A stretch of 64,000 nucleotides of DNA, from NCBI GenBank assembly GCA_018661145.1, contig JABJIU010000012.1, positions 1 to 64,000 of the forward strand, given 5' to 3'. Below are positions 9,401-20,000 of the stretch, one piece after another. This stretch comes from Pseudomonadota bacterium. Lineage in GTDB: Bacteria; Pseudomonadota; Gammaproteobacteria; Arenicellales; UBA868. Position 1 is the stretch's first letter. Every line of letters begins with the position of its first letter. Made by a program: the position numbers and the translations under genes. Below the pieces are notes generated by a model. It was not told where the DNA came from. It saw only the letters and a list, made by a program, of their open reading frames with translations, and did not search any database.

Positions 9401-12400
9401 GTCGAGGCGCACGGCACCGGTACGCCGCTCGGAGATCCAATCGAAGTAGAGGCGCTGGCTGCTGTTTTTGGTCCGCACCAAGCGGATCGCGAGCGCGCCG
9501 TTCTGGGGTCCGTCAAGACCAATATTGGGCATCTCGAAGCCGCGGCCGGTATCGCAGGTCTGATAAAAGTTGTTCTGGCCCTGAAAAATGGTCAGATCCC
9601 AGCGCACCTCCACCTCAACCAGCCCAATCCCGCCATCGACTGGGAGACCATGCCCTTCGTGGTACCCGACACGGCGACCCGCTGGCCTGCCGATCGTGCC
9701 CGCCGGTTGGCGGGTGTCAGTTCGTTCGGTTTTGTTGGCACGAACGCGCATGTCGTACTCGAAGCTCCGCCGGACGTACCTGCTGCTACCTCCGATGGCG
9801 CTCACCACGGAGGCTCCCACTTGTTGTGCCTTTCGGCACGCACCGAGGAGGGATTGACCGCCCTGACCGCTGGCTACGCCTCGATGCTGGCAGACCCAGC
9901 GGCGCCCAACCTCGGTGAGGTGTGTACCACCGCCGCTGCGGGCCGATCGCACTTCCGCCACAGGGTCGCCCTGATCACGGAATCGGCCGCCGACATGCAG
10001 GCAGGGTTGTCATCGACTATCAGCGGCAACGTCAAGTCGCCTTCTGGCTGTTGGATAAGGCGCGGCGAACAGACCGCAGGCCCTTCGACGCGTGTGGGGT
10101 TCTTATTCACGGGTCAAGGGTCTCAATATCCGGGAATGGCAAGCGGACTCTACGAGAGCGAACCCACATTCAGGCAGGCCCTTGATCAATGTGCGCAAGT
10201 CATGGAACCGCACCTGCCGATATCGCTCTTGTCCGTCCTTCATCCCTCGGATGCGAATGATCTGCGCATCCATCAAACGGAATTCAGCCAGCCGGCGCTG
10301 TTTGCTGTTGAGTGGGCGCTGGCGCAAATGTGGATTGCCTGGGGCTTGACCCCTTCAGCACTCATTGGCCACAGTATTGGTGAATATGTTGCGGCCTGCC
10401 TGGCCGAGGTATTTACCCTTGAGGAAGCTGCTACCTTGGTGGTCGCGCGCGGACGTGCCATGCAAAGCCTGCCGACGGGTGGCGCCATGGTGGCCGTCGC
10501 GGCAACGGAGCCGTTCATATTGGAGGCCATTAGTCGTGGCCACGAGACGGTGGCCATTGCGGCGGTGAATGCTCCATCTCAGTGCGTCATCTCCGGCGAG
10601 GCCACTGCCGTCCGAAGCCTGACGGCAGTGCTTGAGGAAAGCGATATCGCTTGCGAGCCATTGACTGTCTCACATGCGTTTCATTCTCCGTTAATGGAGC
10701 TGGCGCTCGATGAGATTGATCGGGCCTTAGCAAGCGTGAATTTTCAAACGCCGCGTATACCGATTTTTTCGAACCTATTTGGCCGTGAGGCAGCGGCGGG
10801 AGAGATCGACAACGCGGTTTACTGGCGGCGGCAGGTGACAGGCACCGTGCGTTTCGCGGATTGCGTAGCGGCGGCTGGCGAGTGTGGCACCAACACCTTT
10901 GTCGAAGTGGGCCCGCAACCGATACTGACGTCTCTGGCACGCCGGACGCTGGAAGCACGTACTGGCATTTTGGCCCCATCTCTGCGCCAGCGATCCGATG
11001 ATCAGCGCCAGGTTACGGAAGCTCTCGCGACGCTCTACACCGCAGGAGTGGACATCAACTGGAGGGCTGTATGCCAGCATCGAGGACATGCTCGCGCAGC
11101 GTTGCCGGGTTATCCCTTTCAACGCCAGCGATTCTGGAACGAAACACACACCGCACCCATTCGCTCCGATCGAGCGGCACATGCGCAAAAGCTATTCTCT
11201 GATGACGATCACCCGCTGCTAGGCCAGCGGGTGCCGCTAGGCGATGTAAAGCAACACACCTGGACTAAGCGCGTCGATATCGAAACGGTGGACTGGCTCA
11301 TTGACCACCAGATCGATGGCACGGTTGTTTTTCCGGGCATGGGCTTCATCGAGAACGGTCTCGCTGCCGCCAGCGAGGCGCTGGACGAGAAGAGCCTGCA
11401 ACTCTTCGACATCACCTTCGATCGCCCACTCGTGTTGCACGCTCACGAACACTGGGACCTTCAGGCCCAAGTGACCCGTGAGGGTCGGGGCGCGCGGGTG
11501 CATCTTTACAGTCGGGAAGGAGGCTCCGTGGGCGAATGGGCGCACCACTGTTCTATGAACGCCCGCCCCCCTGACACCATAGACCCTGTAATCACCAGCG
11601 AGGACCGCGCGAAGGTCATGGCGCGCTGCAGCACAGCGGTATCCGCCGCCGACTTTTATGAACAGTGGGATAGACGTGGCAATCACTGGGGCCCTGGCTT
11701 TCAGGGCATCGTGGAACTCCGTACCGCGGCGGGTGAGGCCATCGCCCAATTGCAAGCGCCAACAAATATCGCAGCGCAATGCGCTCTTCATCCCGCTCAT
11801 CCGGCCATACTCGACGCCTGTGTTCAAACGTTGGCGGCCACCGTGGGCGAAAGCCGAGCCGGCTCCTTCGTCGGCAAGTCAATCGGAAGCATGCGAGTAC
11901 ACTCGCAGCTCGGAGAAAGCCCCCTGTGGAGCCACGCGGTGCTGTCCAGCGCGCTGACCTCCGGGACCCGCACCATTTCCGGAGACGTATTCGTTACGGA
12001 CCGGGACGAACAGATAGTTATCGAGATGCGCGACGTCCGGTTCGAATTCTTAGACGTCACGAGCCCGGCTGCGCGCATACCAGAACTCTGGACGCATGAT
12101 ACCGAATGGACCAGCGTCGCCGCAGGATCCGACATGGCATTGCCCAGCAGTTGGCTCATAGCTCATTGCGACGAAGACCAGAAAGACGCGGAGCTCGTGC
12201 GAGCGGCCCTCGAAACCATCGACAACAGGGCCCGTCTCGTGTCACTAGGCCCAGTCGAGGACAGCATGCACGGCATCGCCGACCGCCTTCATGCTCTGAT
12301 TCTGGCCGCAAGCAACGTTGTGGAGCGTTCCGCGGATTCACCCGAAAATCTCATGATGCTGACCCGCGACGCCTGGCATCTGCCCGGTGACGCGCCAACG

Positions 12401-15400
12401 GTATCGCCCTTCGGAGCAGCTGTCTGGGGGCTGGGACGTACACTTGCGGCGGAACATCCCGAACTCGCCTTGACCCTGGTGGATCTTGATCCGGCGCACC
12501 GCGAGGCCAATTTCGTCCAACTGGCCGCACATCTTGCCGGCACTGCGGCCGAGAATCAGCTTGCTATACGTGATCAGAACTTACTCGTACCGCGGCTCTC
12601 GCGAAAATCTGTTTCCCATGACGACGAGTTTCAGATACGTGCCGATTCAACCTATCTAATAACGGGCGGGTTCGGTGCGCTGGGTTTACGCGTCGCACGT
12701 TGGCTGGTCGGGCACGGTTGTCGCCACGTGGCACTGCTGGGTCGAACCGCGCTGCCAGCCCGCGGCGGCTGGCACGAATGGGACCCCGCCTCCGACATGG
12801 GTCGGTGCATCGCTGACATTCTCGCCATGGAAGCGCTCGGGGCGCGAGTGCACGCAGTGACACTTGACCTCACTGATACCTTGTCACTGGAATCATGGCT
12901 GGCCCAGCACCGCCGAGAGATGCATCCACCCATTCGAGGGGTCATTCACGCGGCTGGACACATCGAGCAATCGCCATCACTCGAGCTGGACCGAGCAACA
13001 CTGAGGGAACACCTAGCGGCCAAGCTCGGCGGCGCACACACGCTCGACAAACTGTTCGCGGACGATGAGCTTGAGGCTTTTGTGCTCTTTTCTTCTGCCT
13101 CGGTCGTGCTTGGATCACCGGGGCTTGCCGCATACGCCGCCGCGAACAGCGGGCTCGATGCGCTGGCAAGTCTGCGCCGCGCACGAGGCGGGGCTGCCCT
13201 CAGCGTTCAGTGGGGTGCGTGGTCAGGTGGTGGCATGGCCGACGCTGCCATCGTGGCGGCCGGAAGTGCCCGCGCGGTCGACACAATCGAACCTGACGAG
13301 GCCTTGCGTTTGCTCGACACACTCTGGCAAAGCCCCAGCGCGGTAATGGCCGTCCTTCCTATGGACTGGAAATCATGGGAGTCGCGCTACCCATCACTCG
13401 CGAAGACCCCGTATCTGTCGCGGCTAATACGACAGGTCGAGACAAAGACGGACGATGCTTCAATCCGCCGTGAAGTTGCCGCCAGTCCACCTCAAGACCG
13501 CCTTAAAGTGGTCACGCGTTGGCTTGTCAGTCAGGTAGCTCAGGTCCTGCGAGCCGACGAGTCAACCATAGATCCTAATCAGCCCCTTACCGGCCTGGGG
13601 CTGGATTCGCTGATGGCACTTGAGATACGGAGCCGCATCCAGGAAGGACTGAGCGTCTCTGTTCCACTGGTAGAAATGGTTCGCGGGGCAACCATCGAGC
13701 AGATCGTTAGCTTGATTGAACAACGCTCAGAAGAAGCTCTCGTCACGACCAACGTCGCAAGGGTGCCATCGGAGGAAATCGGCGGACGTCCCTGGCCTCT
13801 ATCCCATGGCCAGCAAGCGCAGTGGCTGTTGCACTCGTTAAACCCGGGTAGCGCCTCATATCACGTGGCCTTCTCCGCTCGGGTGACTTCCACAGTAAAC
13901 ATTCCTGCCATGCGCCGCGCCTGGCAGGCGCTTCGACACAAACATGTGATGCTGCGCACGCGTTGGACCCGTAACGAGGACGGGTTGGCGCAGCAGGTTA
14001 ATGACGAGTTCGCGGAGTCCTTCGAAACGGCAAGCGGATATTCGACCCAACTCACCATCGAGTCCGATCTTCTCGCAGCTTACCGTCGGCCGTTCGACCT
14101 GGAGCAGGGCGAAGTTGCACGCCTACATCTTTTCACCCGCAACGAAACTGACCACACGCTCTTGCTCGTGGCCCATCACATAGCCTGTGATGGCTGGTCC
14201 CTGTGGATTCTTCTGGACGAGCTAAAGAGCATGTACGCATCCGAACATGCCGGGCGCCCTGAACCGCTTGAGGCCCCCGAGCAGTCCTACATAGACTTCG
14301 TCAACTGGGAACACTCTTTACTTTCGGGTCCCGAAGGTGACAGGCAGAGGAAATACTGGGGCGAACGTCTCGCTGGCGACTTGTCTGCTGTTGACCTCCC
14401 GGTGGACAGGGATCGTCCCACATTACAAACCGGGCGTGGTGCCTCCCACTCGTTTCATCTACCGGCGACGCTTCGAGAGACGTTAATGGGTCTGGCTGTG
14501 GCGCAAGACGTCACCGTCGTGACTGTGTTTGCGGCAGCCCTCGCAAGTCTGCTGCACCGCTATTCGGGCCAAAGTGATCTGCTGATAGGGATGCCCGCTA
14601 CAGGGCGTACCGAGGGCGCGTTCACCGGGGTCGTGGGCCACTTCGTCAATCAAGTGGTCTTGCGCACCGATCTACATGGTGACCCGGGCTTCCTGACCGT
14701 ACTGGCACGGACCCGTGATGCGGTCTTGGAAGCCATGGACTCGCAGAACCTGCCATTTGTGGACATCGTGAATCACCTTCGACCGGATCGGGCAGCCGGG
14801 CTCTCACCTCTCTTTCAAGTTAATTTCGTCTATCAGCGCGCACAGCAGGCTGGCGAACTTCTGGAGCTCATGAGCTCAACCGATCCCGCACTCTCAGTCG
14901 ACTGGGGAGGACTGCAACTGCGTCCACATACCCTGCGCCAGCAGGAAGGTCAGTTCGACTTAACCGTGGAGGTTATGGACACCGGGACATCCTTGTCAGG
15001 CGTCGTGAAATACAACCCGGATATGTTCGACCCCGAGACCATTACCCGATTCGAATCACACTATATGAATCTATTGACATCGGCAGCGCACACACCCGAG
15101 CTCACTATCAGCCAACTACAGCTTCTTTCGAGCGACGAGTCGGTTTTGGCCCTGTCGCATTGGAGCGGGGGCAAAGAGGAATGGCCCATCACCGATTGTT
15201 TGCACCATGCCTTTGAACGGGTCGCTCACGCCGCGCCGGGTGCCATCGCTCTGCTGCACGACGGCCGGGAACTTACCTACGGCGAATTGAATAGGAAAGC
15301 CAATCAGATTGCAGCCCTTCTCGGACGCGAAGGCGTTGGGCGAGAGAGCATCGTTGCCCTCCTATTCGAGCCGGGCATGACTATGGTCTGCGCCATCCTT

Positions 15401-17065
15401 GGTGTTATGAAAGCCGGAGGCACCTATCTGCCTCTGGACCCAAGCCACCCGGACGAGCGTATCGAATTCATGCTCGATGACTCGGGTGCGAGGATCCTAC
15501 TAACGCAAGGCGGCCTCGCCGACCGCCTTGCCGATCATGGCCGCCTGACCATGGACCTCGAACGAGAAGCCAGCGCGCTTGAAGCAGAACCAGGTCATGA
15601 TCTCGACGTGCCCCTGAGCCCCGCTAACAGCGCGTACTGCATCTATACCTCGGGTACCACTGGGCGGCCCAAGGGTGTACTGGTCGAACACCGTCAGGCC
15701 GCACGGCTCTTCCAAGCTACCAAGCGTCAATTCAGCTTTACCTCAGACGATGTGTGGACGCTGTTTCATTCTTACGCGTTTGACTTCTCCGTTTGGGAAA
15801 TCTGGGGTGCTTTGCTTCATGGTGGACAATTGCTAATTGTGCCCCGAAACGTTGCGCGCGACCCGGACATTTTTCATGCTCAGGTGTGCGAGTACGGTGT
15901 CACCGTACTCAATCAGACGCCCTCCGCATTCCGCGAATTCCAACTTGCGCACGAACGCTCTCCGGAACGAGACAGCTCGGCTCTGCGCCTGCTCATCTTC
16001 GGTGGAGAAGCTTTAGACACCCGCACGTTGCGCGGCTGGAAAAGCGCTGCAAACGGTCTTCCGAGCATCGTGAACATGTACGGTATAACCGAGACGACAG
16101 TTCATGTGACCCAAACAATCGTTGATCCTAGCGGGTCGGAGCAACACTGCGATATCGGTGTTCCGCTCTCCGACATGCAGGTCTACTTACTGGATGCGCA
16201 CATGCAACCCGTACCGGTGGGCATACGCGCCGAGTTGTACGTGGGCGGGGCTGGCGTCGCGCGCGGCTACCTGGGCCAACCCGCCCTGACCGCTGAGCGT
16301 TTCGTGCCCCATCCCTTCTCCATTTCCGCCGGCGCGCGGCTTTACCGTACAGGCGATCTCGGGCGGCACCGCTCCGACGGCAGCATCGAATACCTGGGGC
16401 GTATCGACCGCCAAGTGAAGATACGCGGCTTCCGTATCGAACGAGGTGAAGTGGAAGCCAGACTACGAGTCATGAACGGCGTCCATGATGCAATTGTCTG
16501 CGCACTCAAAGGCGCTGGGGGCGAGGATGCGCTTCACGCTTATGTCACCCTCAGCCCTGGCACCTCGCCCGACACTCTGGAGCTGCGCACGCAACTGCGT
16601 GCAGCTCTGCCAGAGCACATGGTTCCCGCTGTCATTCATACGCTGGAAACGTATCCGCTCACCATCAACGGGAAGATCGATGAGGAGGCCCTTGCGCTGC
16701 TTGGCACTTCCCCAACCGAGGCAATCGAGGCAGTCGTGCCTGCCCTGTCGTCCAACGATAGTGAGGCCGCAGTGGCTGAGGTCTGGCGAGAAATTTTGGG
16801 GGTGGAGAGTATCGGGCGATTCGATAATTTCTTCGATCTGGGGGGCCATTCCCTGCTCGTTCCTCGAGTCCATCGCCTCCTCAAGGATCGTTTTAACAAA
16901 GACATTTCCATGGTCGACATGTTCCGTCATACCACCCTGGCGGACCTCGCCACACATCTTCACGGTGAGGAGAAGTCCCGTGACCCGTTAGCGCTGAGCG
17001 AGGATCGTGCGAAAATGCGCCAGGTGAGGCGCACGGGCCGAACGCACGGAAAGCTCCCTTCGTGA
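6416..17065 (+). CDS. Hybrid PKS/NRPS: FAAL-ACP-KS-AT-DH-KR-ACP-C-A(Thr)-PCP
   Basis: First assembly-line enzyme, 3549 residues. A fatty acyl-AMP ligase (about 1-590; YTSGST near 175) activates a fatty acid and passes it to an ACP (Ser639). The PKS module follows: KS with Cys864 and EAHGTGT; AT with GHSIGE (Ser1320) and HAFH (1420), which favours malonyl-CoA; DH with H1631 in HxxxGxxxxP and D1800; KR with TGGFGALG from 2083 and a YAAAN active site; ACP Ser2398. It lacks an ER, so a 2-enoyl chain is expected. The NRPS module has C (HHIACDG at 2587), A and PCP (Ser3479). The A-domain specificity residues read DFWNIGMVH, the classical Thr code. The start is a TTG without a strong Shine-Dalgarno; no better start lies nearby. 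The stop overlaps the next gene's GTG start. Confidence 0.95.
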   Translation: MAFHGFEFPSTLIRLDEVIRWRSATHPTRTAFTFLADGERPTDSLTYARLDQRARAIAGFMGPRTVGMPVLLCYPSGIEFVTAFIACLYAGAIPVPAYAPGNTRHAFRIRAILEDSGAALVLAAGSPVEQIRIWLQGDGGAAGVEVIDTDLVCDDAAAEWRPVAVQPAAPAFLQYTSGSTSTPKGVMVSHSNLLRNGDAIRESIALHPDSLTVSWLPMFHDMGLVLTLVAPLLTGTPLVMMSPAAFVQRPIRWLNAVSSYRATHSASPNFALELVVDRTTPAQRKLLDLSGWETCVNGSEPLRKSTLERFNDAFAASGFSPEAHVPAYGLAEATLFVTCKRLGEPVATRLIRGAALQKNHATKAEPEETGSIDVVCSGGQVLDTVVEIVDPETRLRVSCAQIGEIWVRGPGIATGYWQRPEASEQTFKARLADSGEGPFLRTGDLGFLHEGGLHVTGRIKDMVILRGQNHYPNDIELTVENSHPALKRGNGAAFGVIVDGEEKLVVVQEVDRTSLRGLDVPATLATIRASVVAAHEVDVHDVVLIAPLEAPKTSSGKIQRSRARERYLTDEFKMVGSLRTSLPTPRHPEFGSVPPELPVYNKSQDAIKQWLVARIARLLGVATIEIDINRAFEFFGIDSIVVVQLADELTQWLGRPLPPTLLYNFPDIASLSRHLAGASLENQQPASTAGAHEAIAIVGVGLRFPGADTPQEYWEQLLRGADLVEEVPTTRWADESVSIGDKGSPGQLASASAGFIRGVDEFDAEFFGISPREAVDLDPQQRVLLEVAWTALEDAGIAPSSLAGTDAGVFLGISTRDYAEIISGAGPGSLGPYFGTGTAASAAAGRVSYFLGLQGPSLVVDTACSSSLVAIHLASQSLRNGECEVALAGGVNLLLSSAFSIALSQARMLSPAGRCKTFDESADGYVRGEGCGVIVLKRLGDAIDQGDHIHAILRGTAINHDGRSNGLTAPSASAQERVIRSALQAASVSPREVGYVEAHGTGTPLGDPIEVEALAAVFGPHQADRERAVLGSVKTNIGHLEAAAGIAGLIKVVLALKNGQIPAHLHLNQPNPAIDWETMPFVVPDTATRWPADRARRLAGVSSFGFVGTNAHVVLEAPPDVPAATSDGAHHGGSHLLCLSARTEEGLTALTAGYASMLADPAAPNLGEVCTTAAAGRSHFRHRVALITESAADMQAGLSSTISGNVKSPSGCWIRRGEQTAGPSTRVGFLFTGQGSQYPGMASGLYESEPTFRQALDQCAQVMEPHLPISLLSVLHPSDANDLRIHQTEFSQPALFAVEWALAQMWIAWGLTPSALIGHSIGEYVAACLAEVFTLEEAATLVVARGRAMQSLPTGGAMVAVAATEPFILEAISRGHETVAIAAVNAPSQCVISGEATAVRSLTAVLEESDIACEPLTVSHAFHSPLMELALDEIDRALASVNFQTPRIPIFSNLFGREAAAGEIDNAVYWRRQVTGTVRFADCVAAAGECGTNTFVEVGPQPILTSLARRTLEARTGILAPSLRQRSDDQRQVTEALATLYTAGVDINWRAVCQHRGHARAALPGYPFQRQRFWNETHTAPIRSDRAAHAQKLFSDDDHPLLGQRVPLGDVKQHTWTKRVDIETVDWLIDHQIDGTVVFPGMGFIENGLAAASEALDEKSLQLFDITFDRPLVLHAHEHWDLQAQVTREGRGARVHLYSREGGSVGEWAHHCSMNARPPDTIDPVITSEDRAKVMARCSTAVSAADFYEQWDRRGNHWGPGFQGIVELRTAAGEAIAQLQAPTNIAAQCALHPAHPAILDACVQTLAATVGESRAGSFVGKSIGSMRVHSQLGESPLWSHAVLSSALTSGTRTISGDVFVTDRDEQIVIEMRDVRFEFLDVTSPAARIPELWTHDTEWTSVAAGSDMALPSSWLIAHCDEDQKDAELVRAALETIDNRARLVSLGPVEDSMHGIADRLHALILAASNVVERSADSPENLMMLTRDAWHLPGDAPTVSPFGAAVWGLGRTLAAEHPELALTLVDLDPAHREANFVQLAAHLAGTAAENQLAIRDQNLLVPRLSRKSVSHDDEFQIRADSTYLITGGFGALGLRVARWLVGHGCRHVALLGRTALPARGGWHEWDPASDMGRCIADILAMEALGARVHAVTLDLTDTLSLESWLAQHRREMHPPIRGVIHAAGHIEQSPSLELDRATLREHLAAKLGGAHTLDKLFADDELEAFVLFSSASVVLGSPGLAAYAAANSGLDALASLRRARGGAALSVQWGAWSGGGMADAAIVAAGSARAVDTIEPDEALRLLDTLWQSPSAVMAVLPMDWKSWESRYPSLAKTPYLSRLIRQVETKTDDASIRREVAASPPQDRLKVVTRWLVSQVAQVLRADESTIDPNQPLTGLGLDSLMALEIRSRIQEGLSVSVPLVEMVRGATIEQIVSLIEQRSEEALVTTNVARVPSEEIGGRPWPLSHGQQAQWLLHSLNPGSASYHVAFSARVTSTVNIPAMRRAWQALRHKHVMLRTRWTRNEDGLAQQVNDEFAESFETASGYSTQLTIESDLLAAYRRPFDLEQGEVARLHLFTRNETDHTLLLVAHHIACDGWSLWILLDELKSMYASEHAGRPEPLEAPEQSYIDFVNWEHSLLSGPEGDRQRKYWGERLAGDLSAVDLPVDRDRPTLQTGRGASHSFHLPATLRETLMGLAVAQDVTVVTVFAAALASLLHRYSGQSDLLIGMPATGRTEGAFTGVVGHFVNQVVLRTDLHGDPGFLTVLARTRDAVLEAMDSQNLPFVDIVNHLRPDRAAGLSPLFQVNFVYQRAQQAGELLELMSSTDPALSVDWGGLQLRPHTLRQQEGQFDLTVEVMDTGTSLSGVVKYNPDMFDPETITRFESHYMNLLTSAAHTPELTISQLQLLSSDESVLALSHWSGGKEEWPITDCLHHAFERVAHAAPGAIALLHDGRELTYGELNRKANQIAALLGREGVGRESIVALLFEPGMTMVCAILGVMKAGGTYLPLDPSHPDERIEFMLDDSGARILLTQGGLADRLADHGRLTMDLEREASALEAEPGHDLDVPLSPANSAYCIYTSGTTGRPKGVLVEHRQAARLFQATKRQFSFTSDDVWTLFHSYAFDFSVWEIWGALLHGGQLLIVPRNVARDPDIFHAQVCEYGVTVLNQTPSAFREFQLAHERSPERDSSALRLLIFGGEALDTRTLRGWKSAANGLPSIVNMYGITETTVHVTQTIVDPSGSEQHCDIGVPLSDMQVYLLDAHMQPVPVGIRAELYVGGAGVARGYLGQPALTAERFVPHPFSISAGARLYRTGDLGRHRSDGSIEYLGRIDRQVKIRGFRIERGEVEARLRVMNGVHDAIVCALKGAGGEDALHAYVTLSPGTSPDTLELRTQLRAALPEHMVPAVIHTLETYPLTINGKIDEEALALLGTSPTEAIEAVVPALSSNDSEAAVAEVWREILGVESIGRFDNFFDLGGHSLLVPRVHRLLKDRFNKDISMVDMFRHTTLADLATHLHGEEKSRDPLALSEDRAKMRQVRRTGRTHGKLPS

Positions 17066-20000
17066 CAACAGGCGCACCTAATTCTGCTGAGGACAAAATT
17101 GCTATTGTTGGGATGGCTTGCCAGGCTCCGGGCGCTCCGGATCTGGAAACCTTCTGGCGGAACGTCGTCAATGGCGTCGATTCCATCGAGACGCTGTCTG
17201 ATGACGAGTTGCGCACTGCCGGCGTTCCGGAATCCTTGGTTAAAGACCCGCAGTACGTGCGTTCAGGTGGTTTCGTCGCCAATGCCGATCGGTTCGATGC
17301 CGGTCTGTTTCAGTGCACGCCGCGCGAGGCGGCCATGCTAGACCCACAGCATAGGTTGCTGCTCGAATGCGCATGGCATGCGCTCGAACACGCAGGTCAT
17401 GGGCATCTGGCCACCTCAACGCGAACGGGGGTCTATGCGGGGGTCGCCAATAGCAATTACTACAGCACGCTGGTGCGCCCATCGCTGGACCCGCAGGATT
17501 CATCCGCGGCGTATCAAGCCTTGTTGTCCGGGGAACGCGACTTCGCGACAACCAGGCTGTCTTACTATTTCAACCTGACCGGCCCGAGCCTGGATGTTCA
17601 AACCGCCTGTTCTACATCTCTCGTTGCCGTCCACCTTGCTTGCCAGTCCCTCCTGTCCGGCGAATGTGACATAGCTCTGGCTGGTGGGGCAGCGGTGCGT
17701 ATGCCGCAGCGCATCGGCTATCTCTACGAAGAAGGGATGATCCTCTCCCCGGATGGCCGGTGCCGCCCTTTTGATGCGCGCTCGAACGGAACGACTATCG
17801 GGAATGGTGCCGGCCTCGTTGTACTTCGACGGCTCGAGGACGCTCTGACGGACGGCGATACCGTACACGCCGTGATCCTCGGTTCAGCAGTGAACAACGA
17901 TGGGTCGAGCAAGATCGGATATACGGCTCCAAGCATCGAGGGACAATCTGGCGTGGTGCTCGAAGCGCAACTCGTGGCAGGCGTAACAGCCGAATCGATA
18001 GGGTATGTCGAGGCGCATGGCACCGGCACCAGGCTAGGAGACCCGATTGAGGTTACCGCATTGACAGATGCATTCCGCCGTTCGACGACCGCCCGTGGTT
18101 TCTGCGCGCTAGGTTCGGTCAAAAGCAACATCGGACACCTCGACATCGCCGCTGGCGTGATAGGCCTTATCAAGGCTGCACTGGTGGTATCTCGCGGCAC
18201 GATCCCTCCGATGTTACATTTTAGGGATCCCAACCCCGCCCTCTCGCTAGACTCTACGCCATTTTATGTTCCAGGTGTTGCCCGGACGTGGCCCACGCAT
18301 CCCGTCAGGAGAGCAGGTGTCAGCTCGTTTGGTATCGGTGGCACCAACGCTCATGTCATCCTCGAGGCGCACGAGGACACGCGTCCCCCGGTCAGTCATA
18401 AACCTTTCGACGTGCTTGTCGTATCAGCCGCATCAGCGGCGGCCTGCCGTTCCACTGCCCACGCGTTGGCGGCCGGGCTTGAACTGGAGGACGCGCCAGC
18501 GTTGCCGAACGTTGCCTATACGCTCGCCGTCGGCCGCCGTTGGCTCGCGTATCGGCAGGCGGTCGCCTGTACCAGTCGCGCTGACGCTATTGAGCAATTG
18601 CGGGCGGCGTTCGAACCGGACGTAGCCGTCGATAACCTCGAAGTTGTGTGGGTTTTTCTTGATGATGCCGGCTCATACGCTGGTATGGGGCAGGATCTTG
18701 CCAAAGTAGAACCCGCGTATCGCACAGCCCAAACTGACGCATCTCTCGCTTTCTCGGCTTTTCCTCATGCGAGGCCAGAGGACATGGCGCTGTTCACCCT
18801 GCAGTATGGATTGACTGCTCTTTGGCGCGAATGGGGCGTGCAGCCCGTTACCATTCTGGGCCTCGGCACAGGTGAATACGCCGCAGGCGTGGCCGCTGGC
18901 GTGTTGACGCTTGACGACGCAGTGCGCTTGATCAGCGCCCGCGGCGATGCTGAGCGGTTTCAGGCTGAACTCTCCTGCACCAGACCATCGCAGAGCAAGG
19001 TGAACTGGCTATCGGCCCAGAACGGGCAATACACGCAAGGGCTTGCAGCTCGTGGCATCGAAGAGTGGCTGAGCCACCTCGAAGGGCGTTCGCATGCCCG
19101 AGTTGCACTTCGTGCACTTCTCGATGGCTCGGCTAAAGCGGTCGTCCAGATCGGTCCCGGAGATGCTATCACCGAATTTTCTCGAGGGTACGCTCCACCC
19201 TCAACAGTCATCGTAGGTTCGTGCCCTGGCAAGGCGAAGAATGAAAACTCCAGTATGGCCGATTCGGTCGCTGCGCTCTGGAAGGCCGGCGTTGACATCG
19301 ATTGGGAAGGCTTCCACCGGCAGCGCGGCGGGCGGCGAGTGCCTTTGCCCCTCTACCCTTTCGACCGGGCCCGGCACTGGTTCGATACACCAACATCAGA
19401 TACGAGCGCTTCGCCGCGCCCGGTCATCGCACCCGGGGTCAAGATCTACGCCCCCACATGGATGCGGATGCAGGGTCTTCCCAAGGACAATGGAATGAAC
19501 GGGCAGGATCAGCACTGGTTACTCGTGGGCGACCTCCATGGTCTTGCGTCCAAACTAGACGAAAGACTGCGCCGGAGAGGTTCGTCCGTCGTGAGATCGC
19601 GTCTGGATTCAGGGGACCTCGAAGCCGTTCTCTCCATCAATCGTGCACACCGCGTGGTCTATTTAGACGCGAACTACGATGGTATCGTTCGGCTGGGGCA
19701 GTTGCTCATATCCACGGGCATCGCTTCGAAGCACACGTCAAGCCTGATCGCCGTGACTGAATCCCTCCACCTGGTCAGCGGTGTCGAGGCAAGCGACCCG
19801 AGGCGGTCTCTGGCGTTGGGGCCCCTACTCGTCCTGCCCCAAGAACATCCGGAAATCCACTGCCGTAACATCGACATTGCTGGTAATCGGAGGGAGGACC
19901 TCGCCGCTCGTCTCTGCGACGAATGCGTCGTTGACGATGCGCCAGGGATCCTCGCTATCAGAGACACTCACCGCTGGCGCATGAGCGCGGAGCCTGTCGA

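Noticed and set aside
9314..9961. Long minus-strand frame inside the first PKS/NRPS gene, like many others across the assembly-line genes
   Set aside because: It lies opposite a conserved KS domain, has no recognisable motif, and is expected by chance in GC-rich sequence.
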